DNA from: Gemmobacter megaterium
GTDB lineage: Bacteria; Pseudomonadota; Alphaproteobacteria; Rhodobacterales; Rhodobacteraceae
Assembly (NCBI RefSeq): GCF_900156815.1
Contig: NZ_FTOT01000001.1
Span: 434,001-498,000, forward strand
Direction: 5' to 3'
Length of the DNA stretch: 64,000 nucleotides
Shown here: positions 1 to 8,785 of the stretch, piece by piece
Position numbering within the stretch: position 1 is the first letter of the stretch
How the letters are laid out: every line of letters begins with the position of its first letter
Translations under genes and position numbers: made by a program
Notes under the pieces: model-generated
Seen by the model: the letters and a program-made list of their open reading frames with translations, nothing else
What the model was told of the DNA's origin: nothing
Databases searched by the model: none

Positions 1-251
1 AAAGGATCGGCCCCGAGGCGGGGTGGGTTCTGTCCACCGCAGCCCATGGCCGGGGTCTGGCGACAGAGGCGATGGGCGCGGTTCTGGGCTGGGCCGACAG
101 CAATCTGCCCGCCCCGGACACGGTGGCGATCTTTGATCCCGATCATGTCGTCTCGCACCGCGTCGCCCGCAAACTGGGCTTCGGGGGCGACCGGATGGCG
201 CGCTACAATGGCCAGCCCACGCTGATGATGCAGCGCCCGCGCCACGGCTAG
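1..251 (+). CDS. GNAT-family N-acetyltransferase, C-terminal part (5' end outside window)
   Basis: The frame is open from the window edge to a TAG at 249-251, giving about 82 residues. The piece reads WVLSTAAHGRGLATEAMGA and then VSHRVARKLGF, which is the acetyl-CoA-binding region and the last helix and strand of the RimJ/RimL-type GNAT fold. Members transfer an acetyl group from acetyl-CoA to amines of proteins or small molecules; the substrate cannot be told from this fragment. It converges with the downstream minus-strand gene across a 12-bp gap. Confidence 0.75.
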   Translation, partial: RIGPEAGWVLSTAAHGRGLATEAMGAVLGWADSNLPAPDTVAIFDPDHVVSHRVARKLGFGGDRMARYNGQPTLMMQRPRHG

Positions 252-263
252 GGCCATTTTGCG

Positions 264-1703
264 TCAGGTGATGCTTGCCGCCTGATGGGCCGCCCGCAGA
301 TCGGCGATCAACTGGTGCAGCGCCGCGTCCCGCGGTTCCCCCTCGGGCAGGCGCAACAGGTAGGACGGATGCCAGGTGATGCGCACCGGCCCATCATGCA
401 GCCCGGTTTCCACAGTGCCCACCCGTGCCGCATGGGGCCCCTCGCGCCCTGTCAGGGCAAAGGCGGCCGTCGCCCCCAGCGCCAGCGTCAGGCGCGGTTG
501 CACCAGCGCGAGTTCCAGCCCCATCCACCAGTGGCAGGCCAGAATCTCGGCGCGGTCGGGGGTCTGGTGCAGCCGCTGCCTGCCTCGGGGCGTGAATTTG
601 AAATGCTTGACCGCATTGGTCAGCCACACCGCACCCGGATCTATTCCGGCACTGGCCATCGCCTGTCGCAGCACCTGACCTGCCGGGCCGACAAAGGGGC
701 GCCCTGCAAGATCTTCGTGGTCGCCGGGCTGTTCGCCGACAATCATAAGATCGGTCTGCGCCGGACCTTCGCCCCAGACCGTCCGGGTTGCCGTCGCGCA
801 CAAGGCGCACCGCGTGCAGACCTGCGCCGCCGCCTGCGCGGCCCCCAGTGACGAGGGCAGATCGACGGGCACCTCGGGCCGCGGCATCGCCGCACGGTAG
901 CGGGCCGAGACGCTGGCCGCACCGGGGCGCGGGGGTTGGGCCGCCGCCGCATGCATCCGCGCCACCCGTGCCGGGGCCTCTGCCAGCATGTCGGGGATCA
1001 GCCGGGTTTCGGGCAAGTTTTTCCAGTATTTCAGCGGCATTTCCGACCGCATCGCGGTGGTCTTGATCCGCGCGGGATTGAAAATATTGCGAAAATACGT
1101 TGCCCACAGCGCCCCCGACGCATCCTCGGGCAGATCGGGACGCGGACCGCCGGGGCCAAAGCGCAGCGCGCCGTCGCGGAACACCGCAGTTTGCCGGGGC
1201 GTGGCAATCATCCAGTCCATGTCGCTGAACCGTTTGACGAAAAACACGCTCCCCGGCTCCAGCGTGTCATGGGTGGGCTCGAACCAGGCGCCAAAGCTGC
1301 GGCGGGTGCCGTCGGCGGGCAGTTCCTGAAACCGCACGAAGGCGTGCATCTTGTGAATGTCGCGCGCCACCGCCTTGGCCATCAGATGCAGCCGCCGCCC
1401 CAGCGGATCCGCCTGCGACAGCGGATCGCCCGCAGCCGCGTCCAGCCGCCAGAGCGCCTGATACAGCAGGGCGAACCGTTCGGGCGCCGTGTGCCAGCCC
1501 ACCGATTCCGCCAGTGCCAGAAAGGCGGCAGGCACGCGCGGGCGATGCGGGCCGGGCCGGTCGGGCAGCGGATCCCCGGCCAGCAGGCCGCCGCCCTGCC
1601 AGTCGATCCGGTCCGGCGCAATCCGGTGGCTGATGGCCCGCCGCGCGGCGTCCCGCCAGGCGGCAAAGGCACCGCGGTCTGGCAGCGTGACGGCATGGAT
1701 CAT
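264..1703 (-). CDS. DUF4130 domain fused to UdgX-type uracil-DNA glycosylase
   Basis: This 479-residue protein has two parts. Residues 1 to about 250 match the DUF4130 (TIGR03915-like) domain that accompanies a radical SAM protein. Residues about 285-479 are a family 4/UdgX uracil-DNA glycosylase. Visible features are cysteines 296, 299, 302 and 390 for a 4Fe-4S cluster, the uracil-pocket motif GEQPGDHEDLAGRPF (323-337), NAVKHFKF (363-370), a loop RQRLH ending at His379, and HPSYLLRLP near the C-terminus. In the UdgX family the loop histidine forms a covalent bond with the abasic site after uracil release. The start at 1703 is chosen because it overlaps the stop of the upstream radical SAM gene by 4 bp (ATGA); the frame is open further upstream but inside that gene. 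Probable DNA-repair enzyme, last gene of the operon. Confidence 0.9.
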   Translation of the reverse strand: MIHAVTLPDRGAFAAWRDAARRAISHRIAPDRIDWQGGGLLAGDPLPDRPGPHRPRVPAAFLALAESVGWHTAPERFALLYQALWRLDAAAGDPLSQADPLGRRLHLMAKAVARDIHKMHAFVRFQELPADGTRRSFGAWFEPTHDTLEPGSVFFVKRFSDMDWMIATPRQTAVFRDGALRFGPGGPRPDLPEDASGALWATYFRNIFNPARIKTTAMRSEMPLKYWKNLPETRLIPDMLAEAPARVARMHAAAAQPPRPGAASVSARYRAAMPRPEVPVDLPSSLGAAQAAAQVCTRCALCATATRTVWGEGPAQTDLMIVGEQPGDHEDLAGRPFVGPAGQVLRQAMASAGIDPGAVWLTNAVKHFKFTPRGRQRLHQTPDRAEILACHWWMGLELALVQPRLTLALGATAAFALTGREGPHAARVGTVETGLHDGPVRITWHPSYLLRLPEGEPRDAALHQLIADLRAAHQAASIT

Positions 1704-2932
1704 AGCAGGCGCAACTGTTCCGGTGGCGGCGCAAAGCGCGCGCGCAGATCGGCGCTGTCGGTCAAGGCGCGCGGCGTCCAGCCGGGCAGGGTGATGAAGG
1801 GTCGCGCCTTGGTCATCAACGCACCCAGCCGGGCCAGATCCTCCCACCGCAAGGTGCCGTTGCGGCGGGCGGCCAGAATGCGGTCAACCGTGCGGGTGCC
1901 AAAGCCGGGCACGCGCAGCAGCATTTCGCGGCTGGCGCGGTTCACATCCAGCGGAAATTGCGCGCGGTTGTTCAGCGCCCAGGCCAGCTTGGGGTCCAGA
2001 TCCAGATCCAGATGGTTGCCGGTCGTCCCCGAGGCGATGTCCTCGACGCTGAAACCGTAAAAGCGCAGCAGCCAGTCGGCCTGATACAGCCGGTGTTCCC
2101 GCACCAGCGGCGGCTGGATCAGCGGAAGCGCCGCCGATGCCTCGGGAATGGGCGAAAAGGCGGAATAATACACCCGTTTCAGCCGATAGGATGAATACAG
2201 CCGCGTGGCGCTGGACAGGATGGCCACATCATCGGCCCCATCGGCACCGATGATCATCTGCGTGCTTTGGCCGGCGGGGGCAAAGCGGCGGGGTTTGCGG
2301 CCGGTATGGCTGCGGTCTTGAGCGGCTTCGGATTCCAGCCGCACATGGGCCATGGCGGCGCGAATGGTCTCGGGCCGCTTTTCGGGGGCCAGTTGGCGCA
2401 GGCTGGTATCCTGGGGCAGTTCCACGTTGATCGACAACCGATCCGCCCATAGCCCCGCCTCGCGGATCAGGTCGGGGGCGGCATCGGGAATGGATTTCAG
2501 ATGGATATAGCCCTTGAAGCCATGATCCTGCCGCAGGGTGCGGGCGATGCGGACCATATCGGCCATTGTCTGATCCGGCGAGCGGATGATGCCCGACGAC
2601 AGGAACAGCCCTTCGATATAGTTGCGCCGGTAGAATTCCAGCGTCAGGCGCACCACCTCCTCGACCGAAAATCGCGCGCGCGGCACGTTCGAGGACACGC
2701 GGTTGATGCAATAGGCGCAATCAAAGATGCAGAAATTCGTCATCAGGATTTTCAGCAGGCTGATGCAGCGCCCATCGGGGGTATAGGCGTGGCAGATCCC
2801 GCTGCCGCCCGATGACCCGAGCCCACCCTTTGTGGAATCGCGCCGTTCGCCGCCGCTGGATGCGCAAGAGGCATCATATTTGGCCGCGTCCGACAGGATG
2901 GCCAGCTTGTCCTGAAGTGTTGGTGTTTTCAT
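1700..2932 (-). CDS. Putative DNA modification/repair radical SAM protein (UDG-linked)
   Basis: This 410-residue protein carries the radical SAM signature CIFDCAYC (Cys68, Cys72, Cys75), which binds the 4Fe-4S cluster that cleaves S-adenosylmethionine. The N-terminal ICHAYTPDGRCISLLKIL segment and a C-terminal helix-hairpin-helix (DVNRASREMLLRVPGFG, about 345-361) are typical of the TIGR03916 family, which is nearly always found beside DUF4130/UDG genes. The hairpin suggests DNA binding. The reaction is not known for the family. It overlaps the UdgX gene by 4 bp and lies 38 bp after the photolyase, so all are probably co-transcribed from upstream of 4694. Confidence 0.93.
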   Translation of the reverse strand: MKTPTLQDKLAILSDAAKYDASCASSGGERRDSTKGGLGSSGGSGICHAYTPDGRCISLLKILMTNFCIFDCAYCINRVSSNVPRARFSVEEVVRLTLEFYRRNYIEGLFLSSGIIRSPDQTMADMVRIARTLRQDHGFKGYIHLKSIPDAAPDLIREAGLWADRLSINVELPQDTSLRQLAPEKRPETIRAAMAHVRLESEAAQDRSHTGRKPRRFAPAGQSTQMIIGADGADDVAILSSATRLYSSYRLKRVYYSAFSPIPEASAALPLIQPPLVREHRLYQADWLLRFYGFSVEDIASGTTGNHLDLDLDPKLAWALNNRAQFPLDVNRASREMLLRVPGFGTRTVDRILAARRNGTLRWEDLARLGALMTKARPFITLPGWTPRALTDSADLRARFAPPPEQLRLL

Positions 2933-2970
2933 GGTTTGTTCTTATCCTGCCCTCGCGCTGCCGTCAAACC

Positions 2971-4533
2971 TCAGCCAAACAAATCCGGGTGTTCGGGGGC
3001 GGGTGCGGTGGTACCGGGCGCGTCCAGAAAGGCACGGGCCTGATCGCGGATCCGGGTCTGTTCCTGTGGCGAGATGCGGTCCAGGTTGCGCCAGGACAGC
3101 GCCAGCCGCGGGTTGCCGGCAAGCTGTGGGCGGTTACGCATCAGGAAATCCCAGTACAGAAAGTTGAACGGGCAAGCCCGTGGCCCGGTGCGTATGCGCG
3201 GGTCATAGGCGCAGCGGCGGCAATAATCCGACATCCGGTCGATATAGGCGCCCGAGGCGGCATAGGGTTTGGACGCCAGCATCCCGCCATCCGCCCACAA
3301 TACCATGCCATGTGTATTCGGCAGCTCGACCCAATCGAAGGCATCGGCATAGACAGCCAGATACCACTCTTCGACCTCTGCCGGGCGGATGCCTGCCAGA
3401 AGCGCGAAGTTGCCTGTCACCATCAGGCGCTGGATATGGTGGGCATAGGCATTGCGCCGGGTGTCTGTGATGGTCTGCGCCATGCAGCGCATCGCGGTGT
3501 CGCCGGTCCAGTAAAACCACGGCAGCGGGCGGTCGGCGTGCAGGGCATTGGTCCGGGCATAGTCCGGCATCTTCATCCAGTAGATGCCGCGCACATATTC
3601 GCGCCAGCCGATGATCTGCCGGATAAAGCCTTCGACGGCGTTCAAGGGGGCGTCGCCCATGTGATAGGCGCGTTCCGCCGCGCGGCAGACTTCGTGGGCG
3701 GTCAGCAATCCGATGTTGAGATAGGGGGACAGAAGGGCGTGAAACAGAAAGGGCTCGCCCTCGGCCATGGCGTCCTGATACTCCCCGAACAGTGGCAGGG
3801 ACAGCGCCACAAAACGGTCCAGCGCCTCCAGCGCGCCATGCCGGGTGACGGCCCAGCGAAAGGGCAGCAGATCGCCGAAGGTGTCGGGAAATCGCCGGGC
3901 CACCAGATCGAGGACCGCCTGCGTGATGGCATCGGGTGGCTTGGGCCGCCGGGGCGGCGGGCGCAGGCCGGTCGGCAGCGCCTTGCGGTTCTGGCTGTCG
4001 AAATTCCACTGGCCGCCGACCGGATCGTCCCCCTGCATCAGAAAGCCGGTGCGTCGCCGCATGTCACGGTAGAAATATTCCATGCGCAGCGTCTTGCGCG
4101 GCGCGGCCCATTGCCGGAATTCGGCCAGCGAGCACAGGAACCTGTCATCCTCGCGGATCTCGACTGGCAGGCCGAACTGCGCCTCCCACCCCTCGATCAT
4201 CTGCAGCACCCGCCATTCGCCAGGTTCGGTGACGATGATCCGCTCGGGCCGGTGGCGGGGTATGGCCCGCGCGACCTCTTTGGTAAAACTGCCGGTGTTG
4301 GCGGGGTCGTCCAGCGCGATGTAATCGACGCGGATCCCCTCGGCCCGCAACCCGGCAGCGAAATGCCGCATGGCCGACAGGATCAGCGCGATCTTCTGCT
4401 TGTGATGACGGACATAGGTGGTCTCTTCGGCCAGCTCTGCCATCAGCACGATGTCATGGGCAGGATCAAGGTCGCGCAGCGATGACAGGCCGCGGGATAG
4501 CTGATCGCCCAGAACCAGCACAATCCGGGTCAT
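2971..4533 (-). CDS. Iron-sulfur cryptochrome/photolyase (PhrB/FeS-BCP type)
   Basis: This 520-residue protein starts with [13 protein letters not shown], the N-terminal fold of the prokaryotic (6-4) photolyase/CryB group. The C-terminal part carries DYCRRC followed 13 residues later by ACPFN, plus a cysteine in TAMRCM. This reproduces the cysteine spacing (346, 434, 437, 450) of the 4Fe-4S site in Agrobacterium PhrB. The conserved [11 protein letters not shown] and [12 protein letters not shown] segments form the FAD pocket. The family repairs pyrimidine (6-4) photoproducts with light, or acts as a photoreceptor; repair is favoured here by the neighbours. The start at 4533 overlaps the stop of the DUF2256 gene by 3 bp, and the frame continues upstream without homology. 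Cytosolic. Confidence 0.93.
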   Translation of the reverse strand: MTRIVLVLGDQLSRGLSSLRDLDPAHDIVLMAELAEETTYVRHHKQKIALILSAMRHFAAGLRAEGIRVDYIALDDPANTGSFTKEVARAIPRHRPERIIVTEPGEWRVLQMIEGWEAQFGLPVEIREDDRFLCSLAEFRQWAAPRKTLRMEYFYRDMRRRTGFLMQGDDPVGGQWNFDSQNRKALPTGLRPPPRRPKPPDAITQAVLDLVARRFPDTFGDLLPFRWAVTRHGALEALDRFVALSLPLFGEYQDAMAEGEPFLFHALLSPYLNIGLLTAHEVCRAAERAYHMGDAPLNAVEGFIRQIIGWREYVRGIYWMKMPDYARTNALHADRPLPWFYWTGDTAMRCMAQTITDTRRNAYAHHIQRLMVTGNFALLAGIRPAEVEEWYLAVYADAFDWVELPNTHGMVLWADGGMLASKPYAASGAYIDRMSDYCRRCAYDPRIRTGPRACPFNFLYWDFLMRNRPQLAGNPRLALSWRNLDRISPQEQTRIRDQARAFLDAPGTTAPAPEHPDLFG

Positions 4534-4694
4534 GGCCGTGGCTTTCGCGCAGCGCGTGCCATGCTCCGACAGCGGTCGGAACAATAGCGGACCTCATCCC
4601 AGACCCGCGCCCATTTGCGGCGCCAGGTGAAAGGCCGCGCACATTGCGCGCAGTGCCGGTGCGGCAGATCGCCCTTGCGGCGCATTCCGGCCAT
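4530..4694 (-). CDS. DUF2256 zinc-ribbon protein (photolyase-associated)
   Basis: This is a 54-residue gene encoding a compact cysteine pattern: HCAQCARPF near residues 14-22, a WRRKWARVW core, and VRYCSDRC at 35-42. The CxxC...CxxxC pattern with the tryptophan-rich centre is the hallmark of DUF2256, a small predicted zinc-binding family found next to cryptochrome/photolyase genes. The function is unknown; a role in delivering or maturing the photolyase is only inference. Its TGA overlaps the photolyase ATG. It has no obvious ribosome-binding site of its own, so translation may be coupled to the short frame just upstream. Confidence 0.85.
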   Translation of the reverse strand: MAGMRRKGDLPHRHCAQCARPFTWRRKWARVWDEVRYCSDRCRSMARAARKPRP

Positions 4695-4697
4695 GGA

Positions 4698-4763
4698 TCA
4701 CCACCCCGTGGCGCAGGCGGGCGCGCGATGGCCGGTCCGGCGGCAAAGAAGGCGGGCTGTCAT
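4698..4763 (-). CDS. Possible 21-residue leader ORF ahead of DUF2256
   Basis: An ATG at 4763 follows AGGAG at a good distance (7 bases) and opens a 21-codon frame, [21 protein letters not shown], that stops at 4698, three bases before the DUF2256 start. The DUF2256 gene lacks its own clear Shine-Dalgarno sequence, which makes a coupled leader plausible. I recognise no family. The frame is short and arginine-rich and could be chance in GC-rich DNA. Confidence 0.25.
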   Translation of the reverse strand: MTARLLCRRTGHRAPACATGW

Positions 4764-4855
4764 GGTTCGCTCCTGACTGGTCGCAGGGATACGTTGCCGA
4801 TCGCGGATCGGATCAGCGCGGGCGCGCGCCCGTGCAAGGGGGATTGCAGGGCAGG

Positions 4856-4872
4856 GCGATACGCTATATCGC
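4856..4872. promoter_or_regulatory. Candidate ArsR operator upstream of arsR/acr3
   Basis: A perfect inverted repeat, GCGATA (4856-4861) and TATCGC (4867-4872) with a 5-bp spacer, lies about 45 bp before the first arsR start. ArsR/SmtB repressors bind short AT-containing dyads between promoter and gene, so this is the best candidate for autoregulation. The site also sits in the divergent region shared with the DUF2256-photolyase operon. Confidence 0.4.
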
Positions 4873-4917
4873 TTATCGTCGATCAACGAACAAGGTGCGG
4901 CCTATGTCCGACTCCCC

Positions 4918-5238
4918 ATGTCCGAAGACAGAGTGATTGCCGAACTGGCCAAAGCATTGGCCCATCCTGCGCGGCTACATATCCTGCGGGTTCTGATGGC
5001 CACACCCGGATGTATCGGTGGCGATATCGTCGGCGCTGTCGGCCTGGCGCAATCGACGGTGTCCGAGCATCTGCGGATCCTGAAGGCGGCCGGGCTGATC
5101 ACCGGCGAGATTTCTGGCCCGCGCATCTGCTATGCCATCAATCCGGCGGCAGTGCAGCCTTTGACCGCCTTTGTCACGCTGCTGGCCGTGCCCGTCGGGG
5201 ATGCCTGCTGTCCGCCTGCAACCGGAGTTTGCGCATGA
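4918..5238 (+). CDS. arsR: ArsR-family arsenic-responsive repressor
   Basis: A 106-residue winged-helix protein. The recognition helix segment [18 protein letters not shown] is typical of ArsR/SmtB. It lacks the classical CVC metal site but ends in [12 protein letters not shown], placing Cys97, Cys98 and Cys105 at the C-terminus. This resembles the C-terminal arsenite site of Acidithiobacillus ferrooxidans ArsR. It would repress the ars operon until As(III) binds. An ATG at 4903 is out of frame, so 4918 is the start. Its stop overlaps the acr3 start by 4 bp. Confidence 0.93.
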   Translation: MSEDRVIAELAKALAHPARLHILRVLMATPGCIGGDIVGAVGLAQSTVSEHLRILKAAGLITGEISGPRICYAINPAAVQPLTAFVTLLAVPVGDACCPPATGVCA

Positions 5239-6253
5239 GTCTGTTCGAACGTTGGCTGACCCTGTGGGTCGCGCTGTGCATCCTGGCCGGTCTGGTGCTG
5301 GGCACACAGTTGCCGGGGCTGTTCGGCGCGCTGGCCGGGCTGGAAATCGCCTCGGTCAACCTTGTCGTGGCGGTGCTGATCTGGGCGATGGTCTATCCGA
5401 TGATGATCGCCATCGACTTCGGCTCGCTCAAGGCTGTGGGGCAGCGGCCCAAGGGGCTGGTCATCACGCTGGTGGTCAACTGGCTGATCAAGCCGTTTAC
5501 CATGGCCGCGCTGGCGGTGCTGTTCTTTGATCATGTCTTTGCAGGACTCGTGGATCCCGCGCGCGCGCCGGAATATATCGCGGGCCTGATCCTGCTGGGG
5601 GCGGCCCCCTGTACGGCCATGGTGTTTGTCTGGTCGCAACTGACCAAGGGCGATCCGAACTACACTCTGGTGCAGGTATCGGTGAATGACCTGATCATGG
5701 TGGTGGCCTTTGCGCCGATCGTCGCGTTCTTGCTGGGGGTGACGGACATATCGGTGCCGTGGGAGACGCTGATCCTGTCGGTGGTGCTGTATATCGTCAT
5801 CCCGCTGATCGCCGGCACGCTGACGCGCGCAGCACTTCTTGGCAAGGGCGGCGATGCGGCGGTGGCCGCGTTCACTGCGCGGATCAAGCCGGCTCGGTGC
5901 TGGGCCTGTTGCTGACCGTCGTGTTGCTGTTCGGCTTTCAGGGGCCGGTGATCCTGGCGCAGCCGCTGCTGATCGCATTGATCGCGGTGCCGATCCTCCT
6001 GCAATCCTACGGCATCTTTGCACTTGGCTATGCCTGGGCCTGGGCGTGGCGGGTGCCGCACAAGGTGGCGGCGCCTTGCGCATTGATCGGCACGTCAAAT
6101 TTCTTCGAACTGGCGGTGGCGGTTGCCATCGGCCTGTTCGGGCTGAATTCCGGCGCGGCACTGGCAACTGTGGTGGGGGTACTGGTCGAGGTGCCGGTGA
6201 TGCTGACGCTGGTCGCCTTTGCCAACCGGACCAGAGAACGGTTCCCTGCCTGA
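5235..6253 (+). pseudogene. acr3: ACR3-type arsenite efflux permease, broken by a 1-bp frameshift
   Basis: The first 219 codons give an ACR3 permease start with several membrane segments and the conserved thiolate motif [13 protein letters not shown] (Cys126). At about 5889-5892 the sequence CCGGCTCGG lacks one G relative to the expected Pro-Gly-Ser-Val. The first frame then ends at a TGA at 5913-5915. The remainder ([15 protein letters not shown] to the ERFPA end at 6253) continues in the next frame without a gap. Restoring one base gives about 340 residues and ten membrane segments, the normal family length. It is either a natural inactivation or a sequencing error in a G run. If real, the main arsenite exporter of this operon is lost. 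Confidence 0.88.
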
Positions 6254-6313
6254 CCCTTGGCCATCCGGCAGGTGGGGCGGGGTGTCATGGAAATGTCACT
6301 GGACATGCTCAAT

Positions 6314-6341
6314 GATTCCATTATTCAGGAAATATGGAATC
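6314..6341. promoter_or_regulatory. Inverted repeat overlapping the arsR-arsC fusion start (candidate operator)
   Basis: GATTCCAT (6314-6321) and ATGGAATC (6334-6341) form a perfect 8-bp inverted repeat with a 12-bp AT-rich centre containing the AGGA ribosome-binding site. The right arm includes the ATG of the fusion gene, so a bound repressor would block transcription and initiation together. It lies in the 80-bp gap after acr3, suggesting that the downstream genes have separate control. Confidence 0.5.
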
Positions 6342-7182
6342 GAATAGCGCCGCCCTTGCCTTCTCCACGCTTGGCCACCCTGGCCGTCTTGCCGTCTTTC
6401 GGCTGTTGATGCGGTTTGCGCCCCAAGGGGTGCGACCGACCGAGATTGCCGCCGCCCTGGGGCTGCGGCCCAACACCCTGTCGCATCATCTGGCCGATCT
6501 GGTGGCGGCAGGGCTTGTGCAGGTGAACCGGCAGGGCCGGTCGCTGTTCTATACGACCGACCTTCACACAACTGACGCGTTGATCGGGTATCTGGCCTTG
6601 GATGTGGGGCGGGCCCGGCCGGATCTGATGACCGCGATTCGCGTTTCCACAAAGGAGAGGCCCGTGACAGGCGACGCTGCATACAACGTTCTGTTCATCT
6701 GTTCGGGCAATTCGGCCCGTTCCATCTTTGCCGAGGCGCTGTTGCGCGATCTGGGCGGCGGCCGGTTCGTGGCCCATTCCGGCGGCACGCGGCCCGGCGC
6801 GCAGGTAAACCCCCATGCGCTGGAGGTGCTGGCGCGCAACGGGCATTCCGCCGCCGGATTGCGGTCCAAGCACATATCCGAGTTTCAGGGCAAGGGCGCC
6901 CCGGTGATGGATTTCGTCTTCACCGTCTGTGATACCGCCGCCGCCGAGGAGTGCCCGCCCTGGCCGGGCCAGCCGATCACGGGGCATTGGGGGCTGCCCG
7001 ATCCGGTCAAGGTGGTGGGGACGGAGGCGGAAAAGGCGCTGGCCTTTGCCCAGACCTATGGCGCAATGCGGCGGCGGATCGCGGTTTTTGCCGAACTGCC
7101 CTTTGGAACGCTGGACCGTCTGGCGCTGCAATCCCGCATCGACGGGATCGGGGCCGATGCGCTGGCCCTTGGGAAAGGTTGA
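6334..7182 (+). CDS. ArsR-ArsC fusion: winged-helix regulator with arsenate reductase domain
   Basis: This 282-residue protein joins an ArsR-type winged helix (residues 1 to about 105; [17 protein letters not shown] is the recognition helix) to a low-molecular-weight-phosphatase-type arsenate reductase (about 116-282). The reductase has the P-loop CSGNSAR (Cys123-Arg129), the redox cysteines Cys199 and Cys207 ([13 protein letters not shown]) and the acid loop LPDP (Asp223). It would reduce As(V) to As(III) using thioredoxin or a similar partner. The regulator domain contains no cysteine at all, so it cannot bind As(III) in the usual way. The start follows AGGA by 3-4 bp. It is followed by GAPDH, a CDF-like gene and arsJ in the same direction. 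Confidence 0.93.
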   Translation: MESNSAALAFSTLGHPGRLAVFRLLMRFAPQGVRPTEIAAALGLRPNTLSHHLADLVAAGLVQVNRQGRSLFYTTDLHTTDALIGYLALDVGRARPDLMTAIRVSTKERPVTGDAAYNVLFICSGNSARSIFAEALLRDLGGGRFVAHSGGTRPGAQVNPHALEVLARNGHSAAGLRSKHISEFQGKGAPVMDFVFTVCDTAAAEECPPWPGQPITGHWGLPDPVKVVGTEAEKALAFAQTYGAMRRRIAVFAELPFGTLDRLALQSRIDGIGADALALGKG

Positions 7183-7187
7183 TCGTG

Positions 7188-8198
7188 ATGACCCGTATTG
7201 CCCTCAATGGCCTTGGCCGCATCGGAAAGCTGGTGCTGCGCGACCTGATCGACACCGGGGCGGGTGGCGATATCGTTCTGCTGAACGATCCGGTCGGCGA
7301 TGCCGGGCAGCACGCGCTGCTGATGGAATTCGACAGTGTGCATGGCCGCTGGTCCACGCCTGTCGGTCATGCAGACGGGGCGCTGGTGCTGAACGGCCGA
7401 TCCGTTCGCCTGACCCATGAAAAGACCATTTCCGCGCTGCCCCTGGCCGAGATGGGGGTCGATCTGGTGATCGACTGTACCGGGGTGTTCAAGACCGCTG
7501 CCAAGATTGCCCCCTATTTCGAGGCCGGGGTCAAAAAGGTTGCGGTCAGTTCGCCGGTCAAGGATGGCGGCGCGCTGAACCTGGTCTATGGCGTCAATCA
7601 TCATCTGTATGATGGTGGGCAGACCATCGTGACAGCCGCATCCTGCACCACGAACTGCCTTGCGCCGGTGGTCAAGGTGATCCATGAAACGCTGGGCATC
7701 CGGCATGGGTCGATCACCACGATCCACGACGTCACCAATACCCAGACCATCGTGGACCGCCCGGACAAGGACATGCGCCGCGCGCGGTCGGCGCTGATGA
7801 ACCTGATCCCGACCACCACGGGCAGTGCCACGGCGATCACGCTGATCTATCCCGAACTCAAGGGGCGCCTGAACGGCCATGCGGTGCGGGTGCCGCTGCT
7901 GAACGCATCGCTGACCGATTGTGTGTTCGAGGTGGAGCGGGCGACCTCGGCCGAAGAGGTGAACGCCCTGTTCAAGGCTGCCGCCGAGGGGCCGTTGCAG
8001 GGCATTCTGGGCTTCGAGCCGCGCCCGCTGGTGTCATGCGATTTCACCAATGACCGGCGGTCGTCCATCATTGATGGCCCGTCCACCATGGTGATCAACG
8101 GAACCCAGGTCAAAATCTATGCCTGGTATGACAACGAATGGGGCTATGCCTGCCGCCTGGCCGACATCGTCCGCATGATGGCGGAGAGCCTGAGGTGA
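7188..8198 (+). CDS. ArsJ-associated glyceraldehyde-3-phosphate dehydrogenase
   Basis: This 336-residue protein starts with the NAD-binding motif [15 protein letters not shown] and has the catalytic cysteine in [11 protein letters not shown] and the closing [13 protein letters not shown]. In ars operons with arsJ, this enzyme uses arsenate instead of phosphate on glyceraldehyde-3-phosphate and makes 1-arseno-3-phosphoglycerate, which ArsJ exports. The location two genes before arsJ supports that role over central glycolysis. A GTG directly before the ATG at 7188 could also serve. Its TGA overlaps the next GTG start. Confidence 0.93.
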   Translation: MTRIALNGLGRIGKLVLRDLIDTGAGGDIVLLNDPVGDAGQHALLMEFDSVHGRWSTPVGHADGALVLNGRSVRLTHEKTISALPLAEMGVDLVIDCTGVFKTAAKIAPYFEAGVKKVAVSSPVKDGGALNLVYGVNHHLYDGGQTIVTAASCTTNCLAPVVKVIHETLGIRHGSITTIHDVTNTQTIVDRPDKDMRRARSALMNLIPTTTGSATAITLIYPELKGRLNGHAVRVPLLNASLTDCVFEVERATSAEEVNALFKAAAEGPLQGILGFEPRPLVSCDFTNDRRSSIIDGPSTMVINGTQVKIYAWYDNEWGYACRLADIVRMMAESLR

Positions 8199-8785
8199 CA
8201 CGTTTCCAGAAAGGCGCGCTTGTCCTTGCGCTGCTGCTCAACCTGAGCGTCGCGCTGCTCGAGATCCTTGCAGGGCTGTGGGCGCGGTCGGTCGCGCTGC
8301 TGGCCGATGCGGCGCATTTCGTCGAGGACAGCGCGATCTATCTGCTGGCACTGCTGATCACCGGATCGACCGCCGCCGCCGAGCGGCGCTTTGCGCTGGC
8401 AATTGCGGTGTTGATGATGGCGCCGGGCGTGATGGCGGCGGCGCAGGTTGTCCGGCGCCTGGCCGACCCGGCCCCGCCACATGCGGCGGCTGTGGTCGCC
8501 GTGTCGGGCCTGGCGCTGATGGCGAACCTGCTGGGCGCGGCGATCATCCTGGCAGCGCGGCGCGGGCCTGCGCCGGAACCGCTTGGCCTGCGCGCCGCCT
8601 GGTATGCCTCGCGCCACGATGCCATGGGGAATATCGCCATGATCGGCGCCGGTCTGGCGGTGGCCGCAACCGGGCAGGGGTGGCCGGAACTTGTGGTCGG
8701 GGTCGGGGTTGCGTTGCTGCATCTGTCGGGGGCGGTGGCCATCCTGTCCTGTGTCTGCCTTCGCTCGACGCGGGCCGTGCGATGA
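8195..8785 (+). CDS. CDF-like six-helix cation transporter inserted between gapdh and arsJ
   Basis: A 196-residue membrane protein with about six hydrophobic segments. The second carries [15 protein letters not shown], resembling the metal-site helix of cation diffusion facilitators, and the fifth carries [15 protein letters not shown]. It lacks the cytoplasmic C-terminal metallochaperone-like domain usual in CDF proteins. The start is GTG overlapping the gapdh stop (GTGA), and its own stop overlaps arsJ (ATGA), so it is embedded in the gapdh-arsJ unit. It may export a metal ion or assist arsenical export; the substrate is unknown. Confidence 0.8.
   Translation: MTRFQKGALVLALLLNLSVALLEILAGLWARSVALLADAAHFVEDSAIYLLALLITGSTAAAERRFALAIAVLMMAPGVMAAAQVVRRLADPAPPHAAAVVAVSGLALMANLLGAAIILAARRGPAPEPLGLRAAWYASRHDAMGNIAMIGAGLAVAATGQGWPELVVGVGVALLHLSGAVAILSCVCLRSTRAVR

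Noticed and set aside
2812-4485. 557-residue open frame on the plus strand
   Set aside because: It lies wholly opposite the photolyase and radical SAM genes and has no recognisable motif; it is a GC-rich antisense shadow.
5885-5920. Programmed frameshift or recoded TGA in acr3
   Set aside because: There is no slippery heptamer or stimulatory structure, and the sequence fits a simple loss of one G; selenocysteine is not expected in ACR3.
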